In this document: positions 1 to 4,923 of the stretch, one piece after another
How positions within the stretch are numbered: position 1 is the first letter of the stretch
Layout of the letters: each line of letters starts with the position of its first letter
Translations under genes and position numbers: made by a program
Source of the DNA: Lachnospiraceae bacterium UBA7026
Lineage (GTDB): Bacteria > Bacillota > Clostridia > Lachnospirales > Lachnospiraceae
Reading direction: 5' to 3'
Length of the DNA: 5,047 bases
Assembly: GCA_002494165.1 (NCBI GenBank)
Contig: DLBH01000050.1
Span: 1 to 5,047 of the forward strand
The notes under the pieces: generated by a model
What the model saw: the letters and a program-made list of their open reading frames with translations, nothing else
What the model was told of the DNA's origin: nothing
Database searches by the model: none

Positions 1-1
1 C

Positions 2-700
2 GGCTGGACCTTTGCCCCGGTGGACATCATGGATGAAGAGGGTACCGCAGCCCTTCCTGTCAAGGGAGGCAAATGGTTTGCCAACATGTATGTGGGCAGG
101 AATCTTTTAAACTATGATTCCCTTCTGGCCCTGACCCATTTTAAGGGCCATGTCCAGGGAGGCTTCGGCGGGTCCAATAAGAATATTGGTATCGGCTGCG
201 CTGACGGCCGGATCGGCAAGGCTATGATCCACACTACACCAGGCCAGCCTGACCAGTGGGATATCGCCAAGGAAGAGTTCATGGAGCGGATGACGGAATC
301 CACCAAGGCCACCATCGATTATTTCGGTGACCATATCACCTACATCAATGTCCTCCGGAATATGTCTGTCTCCTGTGACTGTGAGGGCTGTGCCGCCATG
401 CCGGTGGTTACTCCTGATATTGGAATCCTGGCCTCCGATGATATCCTGGCAGTAGACCAGGCCTCCGTAGACCTGGTTTATGCCCTGCCGGCCAGGAGCC
501 ATGCGGACCTGGTGGAGAGAATGGAGTCCAGACATGGCCTGCGCCAGCTTTCCTACATGAAAGAACTGGGCATGGGCAATGACCGTTATGTCATCGTGGA
601 CCTTGACCAGGAGGAAAAGGTCATCAGCCAGGCTGAGGCAGTAGCAGGCGCCAAGGAATTCTGGGAGCCGGACAAATACGCAAAAATCGTAAAAAAATAA
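2..700 (+). CDS. DUF362 domain-containing protein, C-terminal part (5' end outside window)
   Basis: The reading frame is open from the first full codon (position 2, residues GWTFAP before the GTG at 20) to TAA at 698-700, so about 232 C-terminal residues are seen and the true start lies upstream. Family hallmarks are a VDIMDEEG segment, KGGKWF, a NYDSLLALTHFKGH motif followed by GGFGGSNKNIGIG, a conserved IH, and then SCDCEGCAAMPVVTPDIGILASDD with an AVDQASVDLVY segment. This is the typical core of DUF362 proteins, many of which also carry ferredoxin-like 4Fe-4S domains. No such CxxCxxC cluster is visible in this part, only the Cys trio CDCEGC. The C-terminus ends EPDKYAKIVKK. The biochemical role of the family is not settled; a redox or metal-linked function is usually suggested. 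It is followed closely by a Cys-rich gene, probably in one transcript. The GTG at 20 should not be taken as the start, because homology continues upstream of it. Confidence 0.9.
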   Translation, partial: GWTFAPVDIMDEEGTAALPVKGGKWFANMYVGRNLLNYDSLLALTHFKGHVQGGFGGSNKNIGIGCADGRIGKAMIHTTPGQPDQWDIAKEEFMERMTESTKATIDYFGDHITYINVLRNMSVSCDCEGCAAMPVVTPDIGILASDDILAVDQASVDLVYALPARSHADLVERMESRHGLRQLSYMKELGMGNDRYVIVDLDQEEKVISQAEAVAGAKEFWEPDKYAKIVKK

Positions 701-741
701 ATGGATGATCAATAAAAGCAAGATAAAAGGAAGGTAAGGAT

Positions 742-1128
742 ATGGATATACAAGAGAGGATTGATAAGGCTGTGGAATTAAAGCATGGCAGAAATAACTG
801 TGCCCAGGCCGTGGCTGTCAGCTACAGTGACCTGGCAAAGAGGGACCCGGAGGACCTGTGGACTCTGACGGCAGGTTTTGGCGGTGGCATGGGTACCATG
901 GAAGGGACCTGCGGAGCCCTCTGTGGAGCCGTTCTCATAGCAGGCCTGCTCACAAAAGGAGAGCGGACCGGCGCAGTTTCCCGCCAGGTATTAAACCGTT
1001 TTAAAGAGCTTTCTGGAGCTGTCAGCTGCCGCGATCTGAAAAGGAGAGTGGATGGCAGGCCTGTCTGCCAATGTGACGATTGTGTCCGCCATGCCGTAAT
1101 CGCTCTTGCCGAAGCAATGAACCTTTAG
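742..1128 (+). CDS. C_GCAxxG_C_C family protein (small Cys-rich putative redox protein)
   Basis: This 128-residue protein matches the C_GCAxxG_C_C family in both size and motif order. Cys20 lies in NNCAQAV, followed by FGGGMG (46-51) and GTCGALCGAVL (55-65, Cys57 and Cys61). Cys96 then lies in SCRDL, and a C-terminal cluster C109-x-C111-x2-C114 precedes a short helix. The evenly conserved cysteines suggest metal or Fe-S binding or redox activity, but the function of the family is unknown and this is inference. There is no signal peptide or membrane segment, so it should be cytosolic. The ATG at 742 is preceded by the purine-rich AGGAAGGTAAGG (728-739), which supports the start. The gene lies 41 bases after the DUF362 stop with no terminator between them, and a strong terminator follows within 11 bases of its stop. 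It is therefore the last gene of that operon. Confidence 0.88.
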   Translation: MDIQERIDKAVELKHGRNNCAQAVAVSYSDLAKRDPEDLWTLTAGFGGGMGTMEGTCGALCGAVLIAGLLTKGERTGAVSRQVLNRFKELSGAVSCRDLKRRVDGRPVCQCDDCVRHAVIALAEAMNL

Positions 1129-1138
1129 ATTTTACAGG

Positions 1139-1180
1139 AACAGGGCTGTGCACCATTTAGTGTGTCAGCCCTGTTTTTTT
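1139..1180 (+). terminator. Rho-independent terminator of the DUF362/C_GCAxxG_C_C unit
   Basis: A perfect 10-base inverted repeat is present: AACAGGGCTG (1139-1148) and CAGCCCTGTT (1166-1175). The loop contains a further short CAC/GTG pairing (1151-1153 with 1160-1162). The right arm runs into an uninterrupted T run (1174-1180). It begins 10 bases after the stop codon of the small Cys-rich gene and isolates that unit from the dehydrogenase operon downstream. Confidence 0.92.
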
Positions 1181-1234
1181 CATAGAATAAACTTTCTGAT
1201 TACAAAACAGGACCTGCTTTTTACCTATGAAACC

Positions 1235-1268
1235 TATCCGGTGTAATTCAAAATAAATGCATCCGGAT
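1235..1268. repeat. Two ATCCGG-centred short repeats upstream of the dehydrogenase promoter
   Basis: TATCCGGTGTAATT (1235-1248) and CATCCGGATTATAA (1260-1273) share an ATCCGG core. The second contains the perfect palindrome ATCCGGAT (1261-1268). A third CCGG-centred palindrome (1288-1301) lies inside the promoter. The CCGG centres fall at about 1239, 1264 and 1294, in a region that is otherwise AT-rich. They may be auxiliary regulator sites, but the cores are short and this is a weak inference. Confidence 0.3.
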
Positions 1269-1280
1269 TATAAAAAAGTC

Positions 1281-1309
1281 TTGACCGATATACCGGTATA
1301 TTGTAAAAT
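1281..1309 (+). promoter_or_regulatory. Sigma-A/sigma-70 type promoter of the dehydrogenase-kinase operon
   Basis: TTGACC at 1281-1286 (5 of 6 to the -35 consensus) is separated by exactly 17 bases from TAAAAT at 1304-1309 (5 of 6 to the -10 consensus). Transcription would start near 1316, giving a leader of about 160 bases that is very AT-rich. This is the best promoter match in the gap between the upstream terminator and the dehydrogenase gene. Confidence 0.7.
1288..1301. promoter_or_regulatory. Perfect 14-base palindrome in promoter spacer, likely operator
   Basis: ATATACCGGTATAT is its own reverse complement. It fills most of the 17-base spacer between the -35 and -10 hexamers, and the outer C1286/G1303 pair extends the symmetry with one mismatch. 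A dimeric repressor bound there would block RNA polymerase. The form (A/T-rich arms with a GT/AC-bearing core) would suit a GntR-type or similar helix-turn-helix regulator, but no regulator gene is in the window and its identity is unknown. Confidence 0.55.
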
Positions 1310-1378
1310 ATATTTGAAGCTGAAAGAGAGAATATTTGTTAAATTAATAAGATATAAAAAATTTGAATGAATTTTTTC

Positions 1379-1406
1379 TTTTTAACACAAAAAGTGCTAT
1401 TATAAT
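1379..1406 (+). promoter_or_regulatory. Possible second promoter closer to the dehydrogenase gene
   Basis: A perfect TATAAT (1401-1406) has a weak TTTTTA at 1379-1384, 16 bases upstream. It overlaps an extended -10-like TGCTATTAT (1395-1403). A start near 1413 would give a 60-base leader. The surroundings are so AT-rich that a chance match is quite likely. Confidence 0.3.
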
Positions 1407-1457
1407 TTTATAATAATAATTTATTTAAATTTATCGAGTGTAATGATATTTTTTAAC

Positions 1458-1467
1458 GAAAGGGGTG
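1458..1467 (+). promoter_or_regulatory. Ribosome binding site deciding the dehydrogenase start
   Basis: GAAAGGGGTG resembles the AAGGAGGTG consensus and ends 8 bases before the ATG at 1476. The upstream in-frame ATG at 1443 has no such site, and it would add an 11-residue extension (starting MIFFNERG) ahead of the nucleotide-binding fold. The start is therefore 1476. Confidence 0.75.
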
Positions 1468-1475
1468 CATGTATT

Positions 1476-2369
1476 ATGAGCAAAGCTGGTTTTATTGGTC
1501 TTGGTATTATGGGTAAGCCAATGGCTCTGAACCTGCTGAAAGGCGGCGTTGACCTTCTGATCAATGACCTCAACGCCGACGCAGTAAAAGAGGTTGTAGC
1601 CGCTGGAGCAAAGGAAGCTTCCTATGAGGAGATTGGTGCTGAGTGTGATGTAGTATTTCTGATCGTTCCCAACGGCGACATCAGCAAGTCCATTCTTTTT
1701 GGCGAGAACGGTGTAGCAAAAACCCTTACTGCCGGCAAGGTAGTTTGTGATATGAGCTCCGTAACTCCTGTTGAGTCAAAAGAGTGCTATGACGGTCTGG
1801 CTAAAATCGGTGTTGGTTTCATCGATTCCCCCGTATCCGGTGGAGAGCCTGGCGCCATCAACGGAACCCTGGCCTTCATGGCAGGCGGAGACCAGAAAGA
1901 CTTTGATGCCCTTCAGCCCTATTTTGATATCATGGGCTCCTCCGCAGTCCTGATCGGCGGCAGCGGAAGCGGTTCTGTAACTAAGCTGGCTAACCAGATT
2001 ATCGTAAACAATACCATCGCCATCGTATCCGAGGCCTTTGTTCTTGCTTCCAAAGCAGGGGCAGATCCTGTAAAAGTTTACAATGCCATCCGTGGCGGTC
2101 TTGCAGGCAGCGCAGTTCTTGATGCTAAGATTCCTATGATCGTTGAGCGTAATTTCAAGCCGGGCGGCAAGATTTCCATCAACCACAAGGATATCAAAAA
2201 TGTTGTAAACACAGCCCATGCCATCGACGTTCCTATTCCTTACTCCGCACAGCTCTATGAGATTCTCCAGACTCTGAAGATCCATGGACATATGAATGAT
2301 GACCACGGCGGAATCGTTCAGTATTTCGAGATGCTGGCCGATGTCAAGGTTCAGAAGGTTGACGACTAG
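1476..2369 (+). CDS. garR: 2-hydroxy-3-oxopropionate (tartronate semialdehyde) reductase-like beta-hydroxyacid dehydrogenase
   Basis: This 297-residue protein matches the usual length of the 3-hydroxyisobutyrate/beta-hydroxyacid dehydrogenase family. The N-terminal Rossmann domain has GFIGLGIMGKPMA with the GxGxxG glycines at 8, 10 and 13. The substrate-binding signature DSPVSGGEP lies at 117-125 and is followed by AINGTLAFMAGG. The catalytic lysine is K170 in SVTKLANQ. The C-terminal helical domain has AIRGGLAGSAVLDAK, ERNFKPGGK and INHKD (K238, D239). These segments resemble E. coli GarR more than the L-threonate dehydrogenase LtnD, so NAD(P)H-linked interconversion of tartronate semialdehyde and D-glycerate is the best guess. 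Asp31 at the end of the second strand suggests a preference for NAD(H). It is the first gene of a two-gene operon, with the sugar-acid kinase 19 bases downstream. That context leaves room for another 3- or 4-carbon hydroxy acid as substrate. Confidence 0.9.
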   Translation: MSKAGFIGLGIMGKPMALNLLKGGVDLLINDLNADAVKEVVAAGAKEASYEEIGAECDVVFLIVPNGDISKSILFGENGVAKTLTAGKVVCDMSSVTPVESKECYDGLAKIGVGFIDSPVSGGEPGAINGTLAFMAGGDQKDFDALQPYFDIMGSSAVLIGGSGSGSVTKLANQIIVNNTIAIVSEAFVLASKAGADPVKVYNAIRGGLAGSAVLDAKIPMIVERNFKPGGKISINHKDIKNVVNTAHAIDVPIPYSAQLYEILQTLKIHGHMNDDHGGIVQYFEMLADVKVQKVDD

Positions 2370-2375
2370 TCAGGC

Positions 2376-2381
2376 AGGAGG
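2376..2381 (+). promoter_or_regulatory. Ribosome binding site deciding the kinase start
   Basis: A perfect AGGAGG lies 7 bases before the ATG at 2389. The same frame is open back to an ATG at 2296, but that start would overlap the dehydrogenase gene by 74 bases and add a 31-residue stretch unlike the family. The start at 2389 is therefore preferred. Confidence 0.9.
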
Positions 2382-2388
2382 AAATATC

Positions 2389-3810
2389 ATGGCATTAAAT
2401 ATCAGTGTATTTGATAAGTATAAAAAGATCGACGAAGCAGCAGTGGATGCCCTGCTTCTGGAAGAGATCAGGAAAAACAAGAAAAAGATCGTAGTACTTG
2501 ATGACGATCCCACCGGTGTACAGACTGTTCACGATATCTCTGTTTACACCAACTGGACCAAAGACAGTGTCCGCAAAGGTTTTGATGAGGAGAACAATCT
2601 TTTCTATATCATGACCAACTCCAGAGGTTTCACAGCGGAAGAGACAACCAAGGCCCACCTGGAGATCGCTGCAGTGGTAGACGAAGTTTCCAAGGAAACA
2701 GGAAAAGAGTACATCTTTATCTCCAGAAGTGATTCCACCCTCCGTGGCCACTATCCTTTAGAGACAGAGATCCTGGCTGCTGAGTATGAGAAGAACACCG
2801 GCAGCATCATTGACGGCGAGATTATGTGCCCCTTCTTCAAAGAAGGCGGCCGCTTTACCATCGATAATGTCCACTATGTAAAATACGGGGATGACCTGGT
2901 TCCGGCCAACGAAACCGAGTTTGCCAAGGATAAGACCTTCGGCTACAAGGCAGCCAACATGAATGACTACATCGAGGAGAAGACCGACGGCAAGTTTAAG
3001 GCTGATTCTGTGATCGGCATTTCCCTGGAGGATATCCATGATGTAAACATTGACAAGATCGAAGAGCAGCTGATGGCTGTAAAGGACTTCAACAAGATTA
3101 TTGTCAATGCCATCGACTATGTGGATGTGAAGGTATTCTGCGTGGCTATGTACAGGGCTATGGCCAAGGGCAAGGTATTTATGTTCCGTACCGCAGCCGG
3201 CATCGTTAAGGTAATGGGCGGCGTTACAGACCAGCCTCTGCTGACCAGAGAGCAGATGATCGTAAAGGATACTGACAACGGCGGTATCATCGTCATCGGT
3301 TCCCACACCGACAAGACCACCCGCCAGATGGAAGCCCTCAAGGCCAATGACAAAATCCGTTTTGTGGAACTGGATGCTTCCCTGGTTAAGGATGAGGAAG
3401 CCTTCGCCAAGGCAGTGGATGATTGCATCAAAATTGAGGAAGAGTGCATTGCCGCTGGCCAGACCGTATGTGTCTACACTTCCAGAGTACTGATCACAGC
3501 AGACACCGGAGACAAAGAAGACGAACTTCGTCTCTCCGTAAAGATTTCCGATGCTGTTCAGTCCCTGGTAGGCCGGCTCAGCGTGGTTCCCAGCTTTGTT
3601 ATCGCCAAGGGCGGTATCACATCCTCTGACGTAGGAACCAAGGCCTTAGCAGTCCAGAAAGCCAATGTTCTCGGCCAAATCAAACCGGGTATCCCGGTAT
3701 GGCAGACCGGACCGGAGAGCAAGTTCCCCCAGACACCATACGTAATTTTCCCAGGCAATGTAGGAGAGGATTCCACACTGAAGGAAGCAGCTGAAGTTCT
3801 GATGAAATAA
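2389..3810 (+). CDS. Four-carbon acid sugar kinase family protein (DUF1537, OtnK/DenK/DtnK-like)
   Basis: This 473-residue protein has both halves of the family. The N-terminal substrate domain (about 33-265) carries VVLDDDPTGVQTVHD (35-49), TNSRGFTAEE (76-85), SRSDSTLRGHYP (112-123), CPFFKEGGR (147-155) and VPANETEFAKDKTFGY (171-186). FRTAA follows at 266-270. The C-terminal nucleotide-binding domain starts with GGIIVIGSHTDKTTRQ (298-313) and contains AKGGITSSD (406-414) and PYVIFPGNVG (450-459). Characterised relatives phosphorylate 3-oxo-tetronate, D-threonate or D-erythronate with ATP. The DDDPTGVQTVHD motif marks a different branch from the DD(F/L)TGA form of those enzymes, so the exact substrate cannot be assigned. 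It is translationally close to the GarR-like gene (19-base gap) and surely cotranscribed. No OtnC, OtnI or PdxA2 partner is visible here. The protein is full length with no frameshift. Confidence 0.9.
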   Translation: MALNISVFDKYKKIDEAAVDALLLEEIRKNKKKIVVLDDDPTGVQTVHDISVYTNWTKDSVRKGFDEENNLFYIMTNSRGFTAEETTKAHLEIAAVVDEVSKETGKEYIFISRSDSTLRGHYPLETEILAAEYEKNTGSIIDGEIMCPFFKEGGRFTIDNVHYVKYGDDLVPANETEFAKDKTFGYKAANMNDYIEEKTDGKFKADSVIGISLEDIHDVNIDKIEEQLMAVKDFNKIIVNAIDYVDVKVFCVAMYRAMAKGKVFMFRTAAGIVKVMGGVTDQPLLTREQMIVKDTDNGGIIVIGSHTDKTTRQMEALKANDKIRFVELDASLVKDEEAFAKAVDDCIKIEEECIAAGQTVCVYTSRVLITADTGDKEDELRLSVKISDAVQSLVGRLSVVPSFVIAKGGITSSDVGTKALAVQKANVLGQIKPGIPVWQTGPESKFPQTPYVIFPGNVGEDSTLKEAAEVLMK

Positions 3811-3930
3811 GCTGGATCCTTACTGGCAGATTGGAATTGCAAAATGTGATTCTAAGATGAAGTATAGTTTCTGACCAGGGAAATTGAAAGTTTTTTTAGT
3901 TCATTTTTGGAACAGGAAAGATTCTTTTAA

Positions 3931-3938
3931 TGTATACA
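3931..3938. promoter_or_regulatory. TGTATACA palindrome upstream of the cyclase promoter
   Basis: This perfect 8-base palindrome lies about 20 bases upstream of the candidate -10 element of the cyclase gene, at the expected -35 position. TGTATACA-type sites are bound by several GntR-family regulators, but an 8-mer in AT-rich DNA can arise by chance. Confidence 0.25.
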
Positions 3939-3954
3939 AACTAATAACAGTTCG

Positions 3955-3963
3955 TGTTACAAT
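3955..3963 (+). promoter_or_regulatory. Candidate extended -10 promoter of the cyclase gene
   Basis: TGTTACAAT combines a TGn extension with TACAAT (5 of 6 to the -10 consensus). There is no good -35 hexamer at 16-18 bases, as expected for an extended -10 promoter. Transcription would start near 3970, giving a leader of about 64 bases. No convincing terminator separates the kinase gene from here, so readthrough from the upstream operon is also possible. Confidence 0.45.
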
Positions 3964-3976
3964 TTTATGCACTTTA

Positions 3977-3994
3977 GTAACATCTTAATGTTAC
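3977..3994. promoter_or_regulatory. Inverted repeat GTAACAT-N4-ATGTTAC, candidate operator or leader hairpin
   Basis: Perfect 7-base arms (3977-3983 and 3988-3994) flank CTTA. A third copy of the half-site, TGTTACAA, lies at 3955-3962 over the -10 element and is identical to 3989-3996. The inverted repeat falls just downstream of the predicted transcription start. It could be a repressor operator, or it could form a short hairpin near the 5' end of the mRNA. It has no following T run, so it is not a terminator. Confidence 0.5.
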
Positions 3995-4020
3995 AAAAAT
4001 AAAAAAGGTATTATTAAAAA

Positions 4021-4025
4021 GGAGG
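4021..4025 (+). promoter_or_regulatory. Ribosome binding site of the cyclase gene
   Basis: GGAGG lies 8 bases before the ATG at 4034. A second in-frame ATG occurs two codons later (4040), but the spacing favours 4034. Confidence 0.85.
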
Positions 4026-4033
4026 ATTCTATT

Positions 4034-4723
4034 ATGTTTATGTTTTTATCCCACCCCTTAGATCCCAATGGTTATGCATGGCCAGGTGAGCCGGTAGTTT
4101 CCATCCAGCAGTGCACAGACGTTACCGAAGAGTGCCCATTCTGCAGTTTTGTATCCACACTGCCCAACCATTTCGGAACCCATATGGACGCTCCGAGACA
4201 TTTCGTAAAAGATGGTCTTGATATCAACCAGCTTGGTATCGAGTATTTCGCACACAAGGATGTTGCCCTTCTTGAGATCCCGAAAGAGCCGGCACAGGGC
4301 ATCTACAAAGAGGATCTTGAGCCTTTCGCTGATATCCTCGGCAAGGTTTCTTTCGCTCTGATCCGTACAGGCCTTGAGAAATACCGTGACACAGACCAGA
4401 ACATCTACCAGAACGAGGGTGCTTACATCGCTCCCAGCGCTGGTGACTACCTGACAGAGAACTTCCCGAACCTCAAGGGTATCGGTATGGACTTCCTGGC
4501 AATCGGATCCGCTTCCGCTACATGTCCTGAAGGCGAGCTTCCGCCGGATTGCCATCGTCACATCCTTGGCTACTACACAGGCAAGTTCTGTACAGGCGTA
4601 GAGGATATGCATCTTGCTGAGCTGCCCAAGGACGCTAAGATCGTTCGTTTCTTCAACGCACCTCTCAGAATCCTCGGTCTTGACTCCAGCCAGGTTGTAT
4701 GTATCGCTGAGTTAGAAGACTAA
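4034..4723 (+). CDS. Cyclase family protein (kynurenine formamidase-like metal-dependent hydrolase)
   Basis: This 229-residue protein has the length and motifs of the cyclase family (PF04199 type), which includes kynurenine formamidase KynB and isatin hydrolase. The metal-binding signature HxGTHxDxPxH is present as H46-F-G48-T49-H50-M-D52-A-P54-R-H56. The N-terminal LSHPLDPNGYAWPG segment is the usual opening strand and loop. GIGMDFLAIGSAS (149-161) is the conserved mid-region. CHRHILG (173-179) and VEDMHLAELP (189-198) supply the late His and the Glu190 that usually complete the metal site. It also has an unusual Cys content, including CPFC at 34-37. No signal peptide is seen, so it is probably cytosolic. 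Relatives hydrolyse amides or cyclic compounds. Placement after a GarR-like dehydrogenase and an acid sugar kinase suggests a substrate in sugar-acid metabolism rather than tryptophan degradation, but this is inference. It has its own promoter-like region and ends about 145 bases before a strong terminator. Confidence 0.88.
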   Translation: MFMFLSHPLDPNGYAWPGEPVVSIQQCTDVTEECPFCSFVSTLPNHFGTHMDAPRHFVKDGLDINQLGIEYFAHKDVALLEIPKEPAQGIYKEDLEPFADILGKVSFALIRTGLEKYRDTDQNIYQNEGAYIAPSAGDYLTENFPNLKGIGMDFLAIGSASATCPEGELPPDCHRHILGYYTGKFCTGVEDMHLAELPKDAKIVRFFNAPLRILGLDSSQVVCIAELED

Positions 4724-4780
4724 TCCGTCAGGTTCCAATCCGGCAAACTGACAAAGAAGACCGGATCTCCTTAATCATAA

Positions 4781-4817
4781 AGATTTGTGAGAACCAGGCA
4801 CAGATTTGTGAGACCAG
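4781..4817. repeat. Imperfect tandem direct repeat, period 21
   Basis: AGATTTGTGAGAACCAG (4781-4797) recurs as AGATTTGTGAGACCAG (4802-4817), differing by a single missing A and offset by 21 bases. It lies in the 3' untranslated region of the cyclase transcript, between the stop codon and the terminator. A local duplication is the simplest explanation, and no function is evident. Confidence 0.7.
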
Positions 4818-4837
4818 CCATACTAAGAAATAAAATG

Positions 4838-4854
4838 AGGGGCTGTCGCATTAA
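4838..4854. other. GGGGCTGTCGCA motif resembling some insertion-sequence ends
   Basis: AGGGGCTGTCGCATTAA resembles the terminal inverted repeats I associate with some IS1182-like elements of Firmicutes. No transposase, matching opposite end or target duplication is seen within the window. It may be a remnant or a chance match. Confidence 0.15.
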
Positions 4855-4867
4855 ACAGACCCTGATT

Positions 4868-4915
4868 GCCAGGATTCTTGTATACTAAACATGCAAGAGT
4901 CCTGGCTTTATTTTT
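4868..4915 (+). terminator. Rho-independent terminator downstream of the cyclase gene
   Basis: A 13-base stem, GCCAGGATTCTTG (4868-4880) with CAAGAGTCCTGGC (4894-4906), contains one T-G wobble pair. It closes a 13-base loop and is followed by TTTATTTTT (4907-4915). The T run on the + strand side fits transcription from the cyclase gene. On the opposite strand the stem is not followed by a T run. Confidence 0.88.
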
Positions 4916-4923
4916 GCAGAAAA

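Noticed and set aside
107..721. Long antisense open frame across the DUF362 gene
   Set aside because: It mirrors a gene with clear family motifs, has no recognisable domain or ribosome binding site, and reflects codon composition of the + strand gene.
1776..2306. Antisense open frame within the dehydrogenase gene
   Set aside because: It lies entirely opposite a well-matched conserved protein, with no domain or start signal of its own.
1476..2369. Assignment of the dehydrogenase as L-threonate dehydrogenase (LtnD) because a DUF1537 kinase follows
   Set aside because: The SPVSGGEP, TKLANQ and AIRGGLAGSAVLDAK blocks are much closer to GarR. LtnD differs at the corresponding positions.
2758..3306. 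Antisense open frame within the kinase gene
   Set aside because: It is a shadow of a conserved + strand coding region with no independent support.
3866..3897. Possible terminator after the kinase gene: AGTTTC/GAAATT hairpin before a T7 run
   Set aside because: The stem is only six mostly A-T pairs with a wobble, and it is separated from the T run by GAAAG. It is too weak to call.
4058..4612. Antisense open frame within the cyclase gene
   Set aside because: It is opposite a gene with intact metal-binding motifs and has no ribosome binding site or known domain.
4738..4766. ATCCGG ... CCGGAT inverted repeat after the cyclase stop
   Set aside because: It is a six-base stem with a 17-base loop and no T run. 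It could be chance and is not a terminator.
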